Numbered from the stretch's first letter, positions 23,335-32,490 are shown. The stretch is 35,178 bases of DNA from Colivivens sp963645405 (GCA_963645405.1 CAVISR010000019.1:1-35178); one strand, 5' to 3'. The notes: a model not told the origin generated them from the letters alone. Program-made: numbers and translations.

Positions 23335-24186
23335 ATGATTAGAATAGCAGTACAATCAAAGGGACGCCTGTTTGAAGAAACAATGAACATTCTCCAGGAA
23401 GCAGGCATAAAGATACCAAGTAGCAAACGCACACTTCTCGTGGAGTCATCCAACTTCCCGTTGGAGGTGCTCTATCTGAGAGATGACGATATACCCGAGA
23501 CCGTGGCAGACGGAGTGGCAGATATAGGTATCGTGGGAGAGAATGAATTTGAGGAACGCAATGCCGATGCAGAAATCGTGTCACGCCTGGGCTTCAGCAA
23601 GTGCCGACTCTCGCTGGCAATTCCAAAGGCAGTGGACTATCCTGGAATCCAATGGTTCGAGGGAAAGAAGATTGCCACCAGCTATCCGGGACTCTTGCGC
23701 AAGTTCATGCAGTCGAAAGGCATAAACCTTGAGATTCACGTCATCCAAGGTTCGGTGGAGATTGCTCCGGGAATAGGACTGAGCGACGGAATCTTCGACA
23801 TTGTGAGCAGCGGTTCCACACTCGTCAGCAACAACCTGAAGGAAGTGGAAGTGGTGATGAAGAGCGAGGCTCTGCTCATCGGCAACAAGAACATAAGCAA
23901 CGAGAAGAAGGAAATACTGCAGGAACTCCTGTTCCGCTTTGATGCAGTGAAGGCAGCCGAGGACAAGAAATATGTGCTGATGAATGCACCTACCGAAAAG
24001 GTGAAGGACATCATCAAGGTGTTGCCGGGAATAAAGAGCCCTACGGTGATGCCACTTGCTACCGAAGGCTGGAGCAGCATCCATACAGTGCTCGACGAGA
24101 AGCGCTTCTGGGAGATCATCGGACAGCTGAAGAAACTGGGAGCTGAGGGCATACTGGTTTTGCCAATCGAGAAAATGATTCTGTAA
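23335..24186 (+). CDS. hisG: ATP phosphoribosyltransferase, long form
   Basis: HisG catalyses the first step of histidine synthesis, joining PRPP and ATP. The 283-residue length and a C-terminal domain (from about 210, ending AEGILVLPIEKMIL) mark the long, hexameric form with a histidine-binding ACT-like regulatory domain; HisZ is not required. Visible motifs are RIAVQSKGRLFEET, the acidic VADGVADIGIVGEN, KIATSYPGLLRKFM and the PRPP loop GIFDIVSSGSTLVSNNL. The start at 23335 (MIRIAV) fits the family; a GTG at 23266 would add 23 unlike residues upstream and overlap the promoter-like box. Confidence 0.95.
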   Translation: MIRIAVQSKGRLFEETMNILQEAGIKIPSSKRTLLVESSNFPLEVLYLRDDDIPETVADGVADIGIVGENEFEERNADAEIVSRLGFSKCRLSLAIPKAVDYPGIQWFEGKKIATSYPGLLRKFMQSKGINLEIHVIQGSVEIAPGIGLSDGIFDIVSSGSTLVSNNLKEVEVVMKSEALLIGNKNISNEKKEILQELLFRFDAVKAAEDKKYVLMNAPTEKVKDIIKVLPGIKSPTVMPLATEGWSSIHTVLDEKRFWEIIGQLKKLGAEGILVLPIEKMIL

Positions 24187-24281
24187 GGCAAGCGAGGGAG
24201 TAGGGTAGTGAGGCAGATAAGCCAAGCGAGACAATGAAGTTAATAAACTGATTTAGGTAAGTAAGGTATTGTAAAGTCAAC

Positions 24282-25535
24282 ATGGAAAAGATAGAACGTC
24301 CACATAAGGATGCGGCAGAACTCAACAGCGTGGTTGGAGGAGTGCTTGCCGACATAAAGAAGAGAGGGGATGAAGCCGTAAGGGAATACGAACTGAAGTT
24401 CGACAAGGTGGAACTCCAGTCGCTGAAGGTGAGTGATGAAGAAATGGCTGAGGCGGAAGCCCTGGTGAGTGATGAACTGAAGTCGGCTTTACATCTTGCC
24501 CATAAGAACATCAGTACGTTTCATGAAGCACAGAAATTCGTAGGCAAGAAGGTTGAAACAATGCCGGGAGTATGCTGCTGGCAGAAGGCAGTGGCAATTG
24601 AGAAGGTGGGACTTTACATTCCTGGTGGCACAGCACCTCTGTTCTCTACCGTCCTAATGCTGGCAACTCCAGCCAAGATTGCAGGCTGTAAGGAAATCGT
24701 GCTTTGCTCGCCTCCAAACCGTGAAGGCAAACTCAATCCAGCCATCCTCTATGCTGCAAAGATTGCCGGAGTAAACAATATATATAAAATAGGTGGAGTC
24801 CAGGCAATCGGTGCAATGGCATACGGGACTGAAAGTGTGCCCAAGGTCTACAAGATATTCGGTCCGGGCAACCAGTATGTGATGGCTGCCAAGCAACTCG
24901 TCAGTCTTCACGATGTGGCTATCGATATGCCGGCAGGTCCGAGCGAAGTGGCAATAATTGCCGACGAGACAGCCAACCCAGTATTCGTTGCTGCCGACTT
25001 CCTCTCACAGGACGAACACGGCCTCGACTCGCAGGCAGTGCTCGTGACCACAAGTGAATCGATGTTGAAGAGGGTAGAGGCAGAGGTGGAACGCCAGCTC
25101 GAACTCTTGCCGAGAAAGGATATAGCCAGTGCATCGGTGAAGAACAGTAAGTTCATTCTTGTAGGTTCAATGGACGAGGCAGTGAAACTCATCAACGACT
25201 ATGCACCCGAGCACTTGATAATAGCTACGGCAAACTACATGGATGTGGCTTCACGCATCACCAATGCAGGATCCGTGTTCCTGGGCAATTATTCATGTGA
25301 GAGTGCGGGCGACTATGCATCGGGCACCAACCACACACTGCCAACCAGCGGTTATGCCAAGGCTTACAGCGGAGTGTCGCTCGACAGCTTTATCCGTAAA
25401 CTCACATTCCAGGAGATTACGGCTGAGGGCATAAGGAATATCGGCAAGGCAGTTGCTGTCATGGCACAATCCGAACAGCTCGACGCCCACAGGCAGGCGA
25501 TGATTTGCCGCATGGAGGAAGTGAACCGAAAGTAA
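24282..25535 (+). CDS. hisD: histidinol dehydrogenase
   Basis: HisD oxidises L-histidinol to L-histidine in two NAD+-dependent steps with a zinc ion. The 417-residue protein shows VGLYIPGGTAPLFSTVLMLA, KIGGVQAIGAMAYGTE, VYKIFGPGNQYVMAAKQLV, DMPAGPSEVAIIAD, and ADFLSQDEHGLDSQAVLVT (the Gln/His zinc region), then SCESAGDYASGTNHTLPTSG with YAKAYSGVS. It starts 95 nt after hisG in a gap that contains no clear signal, and is followed by hisC after 73 nt. The sequence is typical and intact. Confidence 0.96.
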   Translation: MEKIERPHKDAAELNSVVGGVLADIKKRGDEAVREYELKFDKVELQSLKVSDEEMAEAEALVSDELKSALHLAHKNISTFHEAQKFVGKKVETMPGVCCWQKAVAIEKVGLYIPGGTAPLFSTVLMLATPAKIAGCKEIVLCSPPNREGKLNPAILYAAKIAGVNNIYKIGGVQAIGAMAYGTESVPKVYKIFGPGNQYVMAAKQLVSLHDVAIDMPAGPSEVAIIADETANPVFVAADFLSQDEHGLDSQAVLVTTSESMLKRVEAEVERQLELLPRKDIASASVKNSKFILVGSMDEAVKLINDYAPEHLIIATANYMDVASRITNAGSVFLGNYSCESAGDYASGTNHTLPTSGYAKAYSGVSLDSFIRKLTFQEITAEGIRNIGKAVAVMAQSEQLDAHRQAMICRMEEVNRK

Positions 25536-25608
25536 TCAGCAGGCGGATTGTCTGTTCCGGACGAAATGTTGGAACGACAGTCTGCATGAAACGAAATATA
25601 AGAACATC

Positions 25609-26649
25609 ATGTTTGCATTAGAAAACATAGTAAGAAAGAATATACAGAAACTCAAGCCCTACAGTTCGGCTCGTGACGAATACAAGGGAAAGGCAGCGTC
25701 GGTGTTTCTCGATGCCAACGAAAGTCCTTATGGTTCGCCCTACAACCGCTATCCCGACCCTTTGCAGGAAGAACTGAAGGGAATGATTTCAGAAGTAAAG
25801 CAAGTGCCCTCGGACTGCATCTTCCTTGGCAACGGCTCGGATGAGGCAATCGACCTTGTGTTCCGCGTGTTTTGTGAACCGCGACTGGACAATGTAGTTG
25901 CCATCGACCCAACCTACGGAATGTATGAGGTGTGTGCCGACACCAACGATGTGGAGTACAGGAAAGTGGCGCTCGACGACAAGTTTCAGATGAATGCCTA
26001 CAAGATTCTTGATGCTTGCGACGACCACACCAAGGTAGTGTTCATCTGTTCCCCGAATAATCCTACGGGAAACGACATAAACCGGGACGAGATAATCAAG
26101 GTGATAAATGGCTTTGCAGGTATAGTGGTGGTTGACGAGGCTTATGCCGACTTCTCAAAGCAGAAACCACTGCGACTTGACATGCAGAAGTACAAGAACG
26201 TGATTGTACTCAACACCTTCTCCAAGGCATTCAGTTGCGCTGCCATACGCCTAGGCATGGCGTTTGCTTCACCCGAAATCATTTCATTGTTCAACAAGGT
26301 GAAGTATCCTTACAACGTCAACCTCCTGACTCAGAACAAAGCAAAGGACCTGCTGAAGAATGAACTGGTGACAGTGTACAAGCACATCAATATGATTCTT
26401 GAGGAGAAAGCCACGGTGATGCAGGCATTCTCGCAACTTCCCATCTGCAGGAAGATCTATCCATCGGATGCAAACTTCTTCCTCGCGAAGATGGTTGATG
26501 CCAATTCCACTTACGCTTACCTGATAGACAAAGGCATTGTCGTGCGCAACCGCAATTCAGTGGCGTTATGCGGCGATTGCCTGCGTGTCACGATAGGAAC
26601 CAAAGAAGAAAACTCACAACTGCTCAGTGCATTGCGACAATACAAATGA
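25609..26649 (+). CDS. hisC: histidinol-phosphate aminotransferase
   Basis: HisC transfers an amino group from glutamate to imidazole-acetol phosphate, using PLP. The 346-residue class I/II aminotransferase shows LDANESPYGSPYNRYPDP (34-51), LGNGSDEAIDL (73-83), IDPTYGMYEV, FICSPNNPTGN (145-155), VVVDEAYADFS (173-183), the PLP lysine in LNTFSKAFSCAAIRLG (Lys206), and LRVTIGTKEEN near the end. It lies third in hisG-D-C-B, with hisB starting 7 nt after its stop. Confidence 0.95.
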   Translation: MFALENIVRKNIQKLKPYSSARDEYKGKAASVFLDANESPYGSPYNRYPDPLQEELKGMISEVKQVPSDCIFLGNGSDEAIDLVFRVFCEPRLDNVVAIDPTYGMYEVCADTNDVEYRKVALDDKFQMNAYKILDACDDHTKVVFICSPNNPTGNDINRDEIIKVINGFAGIVVVDEAYADFSKQKPLRLDMQKYKNVIVLNTFSKAFSCAAIRLGMAFASPEIISLFNKVKYPYNVNLLTQNKAKDLLKNELVTVYKHINMILEEKATVMQAFSQLPICRKIYPSDANFFLAKMVDANSTYAYLIDKGIVVRNRNSVALCGDCLRVTIGTKEENSQLLSALRQYK

Positions 26650-26656
26650 ACCTTTT

Positions 26657-27772
26657 ATGAAGCGAGCTTTATTTATAGACAGAGACGGAACAATCATTGA
26701 AGAACCTGCCGACGAACAGATAGATGCAATCGGTAAATTCCGTTTCCTCCCACATGTTATCAGCAGTCTGAGTTTCCTGCGTCAGAACACAGACTATGAG
26801 TTTGTCATGGTCTCAAATCAGGACGGACTCGGTACTCCGGCTTATCCGACGGAGAGATTCGAGGAGTTCCAGAACCTTATGCTCCACACCCTGAGCACAG
26901 AGGACGTGACGTTCGATGATATATTGATTGACAAGTCTTTCCCCGAAGAAAACCTTCCGACACGCAAGCCAGGCATTGGGATGCTTACCAAATATCTTGC
27001 CGGCGAATACGACCTCGACAACAGCTATGTGATAGGCGACCGGGAGACAGATGCCCAACTGGCACGCAACATCGGTTGCAAGGCTCTTATACTTAAAAGC
27101 CGGTTCAACGGTTCTGCTGCTTCCGACAATGCTGACGAGAGGAAAATCTATGTTGACGACTGGAAGAAGATAACAGAGATAGTGTATGCAGGCGAGAGAG
27201 TGGCAGAGGAACACCGGCAGACCAAAGAGACGGACGTGTATGTCAAGATGAATCTGGACGGAACAGGCAAGTGCAGCATCGATACCGGACTTGGCTTCTT
27301 CAACCACATGCTGGAGCAAATATCCAAGCATGGTGGAATAGACCTCGAAGTGAAGGTGAAGGGAGACCTCGATGTCGACGAGCATCACACTATTGAAGAC
27401 ACAGGCATCGTCCTTGGCGAATGTCTGCTGAAAGCCCTCGGCAACAAGCGCGGCATCGAGCGCTATGGTTATGTGCTTCCGATGGACGATTGTCTTTGCA
27501 GTGTTGCCCTTGATTTCGGCGGACGTCCGTGGCTCGTGTGGCAGGCAGACTTCCGGAGGGAAGCAGTGGGCGATGTGCCGACCGAGATGTTCTTCCATTT
27601 TTTCAAGTCATTCAGCGATGCAGCCAAGATGAATCTCAATATCAAGGCAGAGGGAACGAACGAACACCACAAGATTGAGGGAATATTCAAAGCAGTGGCA
27701 AGAGCTATGAAAATGGCAATTCGACGTGACATTTTCAAGTATGAGCTGCCCTCAAGCAAGGGAATTTTGTGA
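26657..27772 (+). CDS. hisB: bifunctional histidinol-phosphatase / imidazoleglycerol-phosphate dehydratase
   Basis: The 371-residue protein joins a HAD phosphatase (residues about 1-170; nucleophile DRDGT at 8-12, VSNQDGLGT, GDRETDAQLA) to an IGP dehydratase domain (from about 190; FFNHMLEQISKHGG, DEHHTIEDTG at 241-250, and TNEHHKIEG later). The paired HH motifs are the manganese ligands of the dehydratase. The cysteine zinc loop known from E. coli HisB is absent: the corresponding segment, ILIDKSFPEENLPTRKP, has no Cys. The start at 26657 (MKRALFIDRDG) is used, since upstream GTG at 26627 lies inside hisC. Confidence 0.94.
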   Translation: MKRALFIDRDGTIIEEPADEQIDAIGKFRFLPHVISSLSFLRQNTDYEFVMVSNQDGLGTPAYPTERFEEFQNLMLHTLSTEDVTFDDILIDKSFPEENLPTRKPGIGMLTKYLAGEYDLDNSYVIGDRETDAQLARNIGCKALILKSRFNGSAASDNADERKIYVDDWKKITEIVYAGERVAEEHRQTKETDVYVKMNLDGTGKCSIDTGLGFFNHMLEQISKHGGIDLEVKVKGDLDVDEHHTIEDTGIVLGECLLKALGNKRGIERYGYVLPMDDCLCSVALDFGGRPWLVWQADFRREAVGDVPTEMFFHFFKSFSDAAKMNLNIKAEGTNEHHKIEGIFKAVARAMKMAIRRDIFKYELPSSKGIL

Positions 27773-27822
27773 ATAAATTGCAAAACTTGCGCTTATGTTT
27801 TTCCCATTCAATAAATAATGAG

Positions 27823-27830
27823 TAAATTTG
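27823..27830 (+). promoter_or_regulatory. candidate -7 box of the methylmalonyl-CoA decarboxylase operon
   Basis: TAAATTTG matches TAnnTTTG in the 166-bp gap between hisB and the epimerase gene. The -33 region is only T-rich (27798-27802). The 5' leader would be about 100 nt and contains a 14-codon ORF (27882-27926) of unknown relevance. Confidence 0.5.
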
Positions 27831-27938
27831 AACGTCCTTTTACATAGTAGAAATGCTTTGCAATTAGAACAAAAGCCAATTATGGCGGAACAAAAACGAG
27901 ACTATATAGAAACAACCAAATTATAAATTTCAATCAAA

Positions 27939-28349
27939 ATGAAGATTTCACGTATAGATCACCTTGGAATAGGTGTTGAGAGCATCGACGCTGTGCTCCC
28001 TTATTTTGAGAATGTACTCGGTTTGAAATGCTACGCAGTAGAAGAAGTTCCAGACCAGAAAGTGAAGACTGCCTTCTTGAAGGTAGGTGAAGTAAAACTT
28101 GAGCTTCTTGAGCCAACATCACCTGACTCAGCTGTTGCAAAATGGCTTGAGAAAGGCGGCAAGGGTGTTCACCACGTTGCTTTTGCTGTTGAAGACGGAG
28201 TTGCTGAAGCACTCGTTGAGTGTGAGGGCAAGGAAATCCGCCTCATCGACAAGGCTCCACGTCCAGGTGCAGAGAACATGATGATTGGATTCCTTCATCC
28301 AAAATCAACTGCAGGTATCCTTACAGAGCTTTGTGAACCAAAGAAGTAA
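27939..28349 (+). CDS. mce: methylmalonyl-CoA epimerase
   Basis: The enzyme interconverts the (2R) and (2S) epimers of methylmalonyl-CoA, linking the B12-dependent mutase with the decarboxylase. The 136-residue protein has two VOC/glyoxalase modules. Likely metal ligands are His8 (IDHLGIGV), His79 (GVHHVAFAV) and Glu130 (GILTELCEP). KLELLEPTSPDS and KAPRPGAENMMIGFLHPKS are typical of the family. It is first in an operon with the decarboxylase subunits, 42 nt before mmdA, which points to succinate-to-propionate metabolism. The mutase genes are not in the window. Confidence 0.93.
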   Translation: MKISRIDHLGIGVESIDAVLPYFENVLGLKCYAVEEVPDQKVKTAFLKVGEVKLELLEPTSPDSAVAKWLEKGGKGVHHVAFAVEDGVAEALVECEGKEIRLIDKAPRPGAENMMIGFLHPKSTAGILTELCEPKK

Positions 28350-28391
28350 TGTTGAACAAAAGAACTAATTATCATTTTAATCATTAATTCA

Positions 28392-29957
28392 ATGAGTACT
28401 CAATTAGAAAAGAACAAAGAACTTGTTGAAAAGCGTGAGAAAGCACGCTTGGGCGGAGGAGAAAAAGCTATTCAGAAGCAACACGACAAGGGCAAGTACA
28501 CAGCCCGCGAGCGTATTGCCATGCTTCTTGATGAAGGTAGTTTCGAGGAAATGGGCATGTTCGTCACTCACAGATGCCATAACTTCGGAATGGAGAAAAA
28601 GATGTTCGACGGCGACGGTGTTGTAACCGGTTCAGGTACAATCAACGGACGTCTCGTCTATATATTTGCACAGGACTTTACAGTAAACGCAGGTTCATTG
28701 TCTGAAACAATGGCTCTGAAAATCTGCAAGGTCATGGATGCAGCTATGAAGGTAGGTGCACCGGTTATCGGACTCAACGACTCGGGTGGTGCACGTATTC
28801 AGGAAGGTATCAACGCACTTGCAGGTTACTCGGAAATCTTCGAGCGCAATATCCTTGCAAGCGGTGTTATCCCACAGATTTCCGGAATCTTCGGTCCATG
28901 TGCCGGCGGTGCAGTCTATTCACCTGCACTGACAGACTTCACTCTCATGATGGAAAACACTTCTTACATGTTCCTTACAGGACCTGCAGTTGTGAAGACC
29001 GTACTTGGTGAGGTTGTGTCACAGGAAGACCTCGGTGGTGCTTCAGTTCACTCAACAAAGTCAGGTGTCACTCATTTCACTGCTTCTACAGAGGAAGAGG
29101 CAATGGCAATGATCAAGCAGCTCTTGAGCTACATCCCACAGAACAACCTCGAGAAGGCTCCACGTGTTGAATGCACAGACCCAATCGACCGTATGGAAGA
29201 TTATCTGAACGAGATTATTCCAGACAATCCAAACAAGCCATACGACATGTATGAGGTCATTGCAGCTATCGTCGACAACGGTGAATTCTTCGAAGTTCAG
29301 AAGAACTACGCACGCAACATCATCATTGGTTTCGCACGTTTCAACGGTGAGTCTGTAGGTATCGTTGCCAATCAGCCAAAGGCTCTTGCCGGAGTACTCG
29401 ACTGCAACGCATCACGCAAGGCAGCACGTTTCGTACGTTTCTGCGACGCATTCAATATTCCAATCGTAACCCTTGTCGATGTTCCTGGATTCCTTCCTGG
29501 TACAGGTCAGGAGTACAATGCCGTTATCCTTCACGGAGCAAAACTTCTCTATGCTTACGGAGAATGCACAGTTCCAAAGGTTACAGTCACTCTGCGCAAG
29601 TCTTACGGCGGTTCACACATCGTCATGAGCTGCAAGCAGCTCCGTGGTGACCTCAACTATGCTTGGCCATCAGCAGAAATCGCAGTTATGGGTGCAGCAG
29701 GTGCAGCCGCTGTGTTGTATGCCAAAGAGGCAAAGGCAAAGAAAGAGGCAGGCGAGGATGCAGCTGCGTTCATCAAGGAGAAGGAAGACGAGTACACAAA
29801 CCTCTTTGCCAACCCATACAACGCAGCCAAGTATGGCTACATCGATGATGTCATTGAGCCACGCAACACCCGTTTCCGCATAATCCGCGCTTTGGCACAG
29901 CTTCAGGACAAGAAACTTTCCAATCCTGCAAAGAAACACGGTAATATTCCACTCTAA
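28392..29957 (+). CDS. mmdA: methylmalonyl-CoA decarboxylase / propionyl-CoA carboxylase-type carboxyltransferase, alpha subunit
   Basis: This 521-residue subunit moves CO2 from methylmalonyl-CoA to the biotin of the carrier protein. It belongs to the acetyl-CoA carboxylase carboxyltransferase family: GGEKAIQKQHDKGKYTARER at the N terminus, VGAPVIGLNDSGGARIQEG, ISGIFGPCAGGAVYSPALTD, DLGGASVHSTKSGVTH, then the second half with NQPKALAGVLDCNASRKAAR, LVDVPGFLPGTGQE and KSYGGSHIVMSCKQL. The following gamma, carrier and membrane beta subunits make the Na+-translocating decarboxylase more likely than an ATP-dependent carboxylase, since no biotin carboxylase is present. Confidence 0.92.
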   Translation: MSTQLEKNKELVEKREKARLGGGEKAIQKQHDKGKYTARERIAMLLDEGSFEEMGMFVTHRCHNFGMEKKMFDGDGVVTGSGTINGRLVYIFAQDFTVNAGSLSETMALKICKVMDAAMKVGAPVIGLNDSGGARIQEGINALAGYSEIFERNILASGVIPQISGIFGPCAGGAVYSPALTDFTLMMENTSYMFLTGPAVVKTVLGEVVSQEDLGGASVHSTKSGVTHFTASTEEEAMAMIKQLLSYIPQNNLEKAPRVECTDPIDRMEDYLNEIIPDNPNKPYDMYEVIAAIVDNGEFFEVQKNYARNIIIGFARFNGESVGIVANQPKALAGVLDCNASRKAARFVRFCDAFNIPIVTLVDVPGFLPGTGQEYNAVILHGAKLLYAYGECTVPKVTVTLRKSYGGSHIVMSCKQLRGDLNYAWPSAEIAVMGAAGAAAVLYAKEAKAKKEAGEDAAAFIKEKEDEYTNLFANPYNAAKYGYIDDVIEPRNTRFRIIRALAQLQDKKLSNPAKKHGNIPL

Positions 29958-29971
29958 AAACTACAGACAAT

Positions 29972-30313
29972 ATGATTATTCCATTAGTCGAAGTAAATTG
30001 GGGAAATGTATGGATGGAAACCGGTATCGGTTTTTCAATCGTGTTTGTCATTCTGACACTCATCATCTTCATTCTCTCCCTCTTCAATGTCGTTGCAAAA
30101 GGGAAGAAGAGTGAGAATGCATCCGCACCAAAAGTCCAGGCTCCAGCCGCTGCTGCCGCTCCCGCAGCCTCTGCATCAGAGGAAGAGAAGGCAGCCATCG
30201 CAACAGCTCTGTATTTATATTATCAGAACGTTCATGACGTTGAGAGTGGTATCATTACCATCAAGCACAACGACTACTCAGCATGGCATCATGAATTAAA
30301 CCCACATTTATAA
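29972..30313 (+). CDS. OadG-like gamma/delta subunit of the Na+-pumping decarboxylase
   Basis: The 113-residue protein has one membrane segment near the N terminus (about 17-42, GIGFSIVFVILTLIIFILSL), a Lys/Ala/Pro-rich linker (AAAAAPAASASEEE) and a C-terminal soluble tail. This is the layout of OadG/MmdD subunits, which hold the carboxyltransferase and the membrane beta subunit together. It starts 14 nt after mmdA and ends 24 nt before the biotin carrier gene. Sequence conservation in this family is low, so the call leans on topology and position. Confidence 0.8.
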   Translation: MIIPLVEVNWGNVWMETGIGFSIVFVILTLIIFILSLFNVVAKGKKSENASAPKVQAPAAAAAPAASASEEEKAAIATALYLYYQNVHDVESGIITIKHNDYSAWHHELNPHL

Positions 30314-30337
30314 TAATTACATCATAGCAAAATACAA

Positions 30338-31075
30338 ATGAAGGATTTCAAATTTAAAATAAACGGCAAGGACTACACTGCTTCTGTTGAGGAGCAAGGT
30401 GAAAATCAAGTTCAGGTAACCGTTAATGGCAAAGCATACAGCGTGGAAGTTGAACACGAGGCTTCTGCTGCTCCAGCGTTCAGGTCGGCTGTTGCTGCTC
30501 CTGCTGCATCTGCTGCACCTAAGGCAGTTTCTACTGCTCAGGCAAAGATTACTGCTCCACTGCCAGGCAACATCACAAAGATTCTTGTTTCCGTAGGACA
30601 GCAAGTGAAGAAGGGTGACGTTGTGATGACCATGGAAGCAATGAAGATGGAGAACAACATCACAGCTGAGGCTGACGGCACAGTGAAGTCAATCGGCGCA
30701 CAGATTGGTCAGTCTGTAAACCAGGGCGACGTATTGGTTGAGCTCGAAGGCGCTGTCGCTGCAGCACCGGTTGCTGCTCCAAAACCAGTTGCTGCTCCCA
30801 AGAAGGCTGCTCCAGCTCCGAAACCAGCTGCTGCTCCTGCACCAAAGCCAGCATCAGTTGGCGGTAAGACTGTTTCTGCACCACTGCCAGGCACCATCAC
30901 TTCTGTCAACGTGAAAGTTGGACAGTCTGTAAAGAAGGGCGAAGTGCTTGTAGTTCTTGAGGCAATGAAAATGGCAAACGACATCGTTTCCGAATGGGAC
31001 GGCACCGTTAAGAATGTTCTTGTACAACAGGGCGCATCAGTGAACGTAGGTGATGCACTCGTAGAAATAGGCTAA
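30338..31075 (+). CDS. biotin carboxyl carrier protein with two biotinyl domains
   Basis: The carrier shuttles CO2 between MmdA and the membrane beta subunit on biotin. The 245-residue protein has an N-terminal region (1-45) followed by an Ala/Pro linker, biotinyl domain 1 (about 68-138), a second Ala/Pro/Lys linker (139-174), and biotinyl domain 2 (about 176-245). Each domain has a complete biotin site: EAMKMENN (Lys103) and EAMKMAND (Lys211). The usual carrier of such complexes is about 120-145 residues with one domain, so this is a tandem duplication with both lysines kept. The two domains are similar but not identical (APLPGNIT versus APLPGTIT), so the duplication is not recent. Confidence 0.9.
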   Translation: MKDFKFKINGKDYTASVEEQGENQVQVTVNGKAYSVEVEHEASAAPAFRSAVAAPAASAAPKAVSTAQAKITAPLPGNITKILVSVGQQVKKGDVVMTMEAMKMENNITAEADGTVKSIGAQIGQSVNQGDVLVELEGAVAAAPVAAPKPVAAPKKAAPAPKPAAAPAPKPASVGGKTVSAPLPGTITSVNVKVGQSVKKGEVLVVLEAMKMANDIVSEWDGTVKNVLVQQGASVNVGDALVEIG

Positions 31076-31080
31076 ATCAC

Positions 31081-32373
31081 ATGAGACATATATCCAAAAT
31101 GTTTTGTCTTTTCTGTACGCTCATGCTCGTGACAGTTGGAGCGTCAGCTGCTCCCGATCCAAGTCAGAACTTTGATTTCGGCGAGACAATGCTGAAGTTC
31201 TTCAACGACATGGGACTCGTACAGATGTTCGTAGGCGACGGTTGGAAAACCTTCGTCATGATAATCATTGCTTGCATTCTTCTCTATCTCGCTATAGTCA
31301 AGAAATACGAGCCATTGCTCCTTCTGCCAATAGCATTCGGAATGTTGCTCACGAACTTCCTCGGAGCGGGACTCTACAATTCTCAGCTTTGGACAAACTT
31401 CCTGGATGAGAACAACCATGAGGCATACCACAACTATCTCACCATAATGAAAGATGGCGGTTTGCTCGACTGGCTTTACATCGGAGTCAAGGCAGGAGTC
31501 TATCCATGTCTTATCTTCATTGGAGTAGGTGCAATGACCGACTTCGGTCCGCTGATTGCCAATCCAAAGAGCTTGCTCCTTGGTGCTGCAGCACAGCTCG
31601 GTATCTTCACCACCTTCATCACAGCCCACCTTCTCGGTTTCACTCCGCAGGAGGCAGCTTCAATCGGTATTATCGGTGGTGCCGACGGTCCTACAGCAAT
31701 CTTCTTGACATCAAGACTTGCTCCACGCCTTCTTGGCCCTATTGCCGTGGCAGCTTACTCTTACATGGCATTGGTACCGGTCATCCAGCCGCCAATCATG
31801 CGTTGGCTGACAACAAAGAAAGAGCGCGAAATCAAGATGAAGCAGTTGCGTACAGTGTCAAAGACTGAGAAGATACTCTTCCCAATCATCGTGACCATCA
31901 TCATCGCATTGCTCCTTCCTTCTGCAGCATCCCTCGCAGGTTGCCTCATGCTTGGTAACTTGTTCAGAGAAAGTGGTGTCGTTGAGCGCTTGAGCAAGAC
32001 AGTTCAGAACGAACTCAACAATATCGTTGTGATTTTCCTCGGTACAACCGTCGGAGCTACAGCAACAGCAGAGTCCTTCCTCAACATCCAGACCATCAGC
32101 ATTCTCTGCATGGGAATCGTTGCATTCAGTATGGGTACAGCCGGTGGCGTACTGCTTGCCAAGGTCATGAACCTGTTCCTCAAGGAGAAAATCAATCCGC
32201 TCATTGGTTCAGCCGGAGTTTCTGCCGTGCCAATGGCAGCGCGTGTAAGTCAGATAGAAGGTCAGAAAGCAGATCCTCACAACTATCTGTTGATGCACGC
32301 CATGGGACCGAACGTTGCCGGTGTGATTGGTTCAGCCGTTGCAGCAGGATTCCTCTTGAGTATGCTCGGTTAA
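31081..32373 (+). CDS. mmdB: Na+-translocating decarboxylase beta subunit
   Basis: The membrane subunit decarboxylates carboxybiotin and exports Na+. The 430-residue protein starts with a hydrophobic signal-like stretch ending ASAAPDPSQN, then MVIIACILLYLAI-type helices. Family motifs include PLLLLPIAFGMLLTNF, GLLDWLYIGVKAGVYPCLIF, GVGAMTDFGPLIANPK, and the essential SIGIIGGADGPTAIFLTSR region with the Na+-binding Asp, then LGNLFRESGVVERLS. It begins 5 nt after the carrier gene and is the last gene of the operon, closed by a strong terminator at 32410-32446. OadB of oxaloacetate decarboxylase is the close alternative; the epimerase neighbour favours methylmalonyl-CoA. Confidence 0.93.
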   Translation: MRHISKMFCLFCTLMLVTVGASAAPDPSQNFDFGETMLKFFNDMGLVQMFVGDGWKTFVMIIIACILLYLAIVKKYEPLLLLPIAFGMLLTNFLGAGLYNSQLWTNFLDENNHEAYHNYLTIMKDGGLLDWLYIGVKAGVYPCLIFIGVGAMTDFGPLIANPKSLLLGAAAQLGIFTTFITAHLLGFTPQEAASIGIIGGADGPTAIFLTSRLAPRLLGPIAVAAYSYMALVPVIQPPIMRWLTTKKEREIKMKQLRTVSKTEKILFPIIVTIIIALLLPSAASLAGCLMLGNLFRESGVVERLSKTVQNELNNIVVIFLGTTVGATATAESFLNIQTISILCMGIVAFSMGTAGGVLLAKVMNLFLKEKINPLIGSAGVSAVPMAARVSQIEGQKADPHNYLLMHAMGPNVAGVIGSAVAAGFLLSMLG

Positions 32374-32409
32374 TAACGCACATATTCCATAAGTTATTAA
32401 TTTTAATGG

Positions 32410-32446
32410 ACCGCTTAAGTTCAGAAATGGCTTAGGCGGTTTTTTT
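32410..32446 (+). terminator. intrinsic terminator of the decarboxylase operon
   Basis: ACCGCTTAAG (32410-32419) pairs with CTTAGGCGGT (32431-32440), 10 bp with one G-U pair and an 11-nt loop, followed by a run of seven T (32440-32446). Confidence 0.9.
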
Positions 32447-32490
32447 ATAAACACACACTCTTTCATTATAAACACATAAACACAGACACA

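Noticed and set aside
27882..27926. 14-codon leader ORF before the epimerase gene
   Set aside because: No repeated diagnostic codons, no terminator or alternative fold seen; chance is the simplest explanation.
27775..27938. Cobalamin riboswitch before the methylmalonyl-CoA operon
   Set aside because: The B12-linked pathway made it plausible, but the leader is short and AT-rich, and I see no B12-box-like sequence or multi-stem fold.
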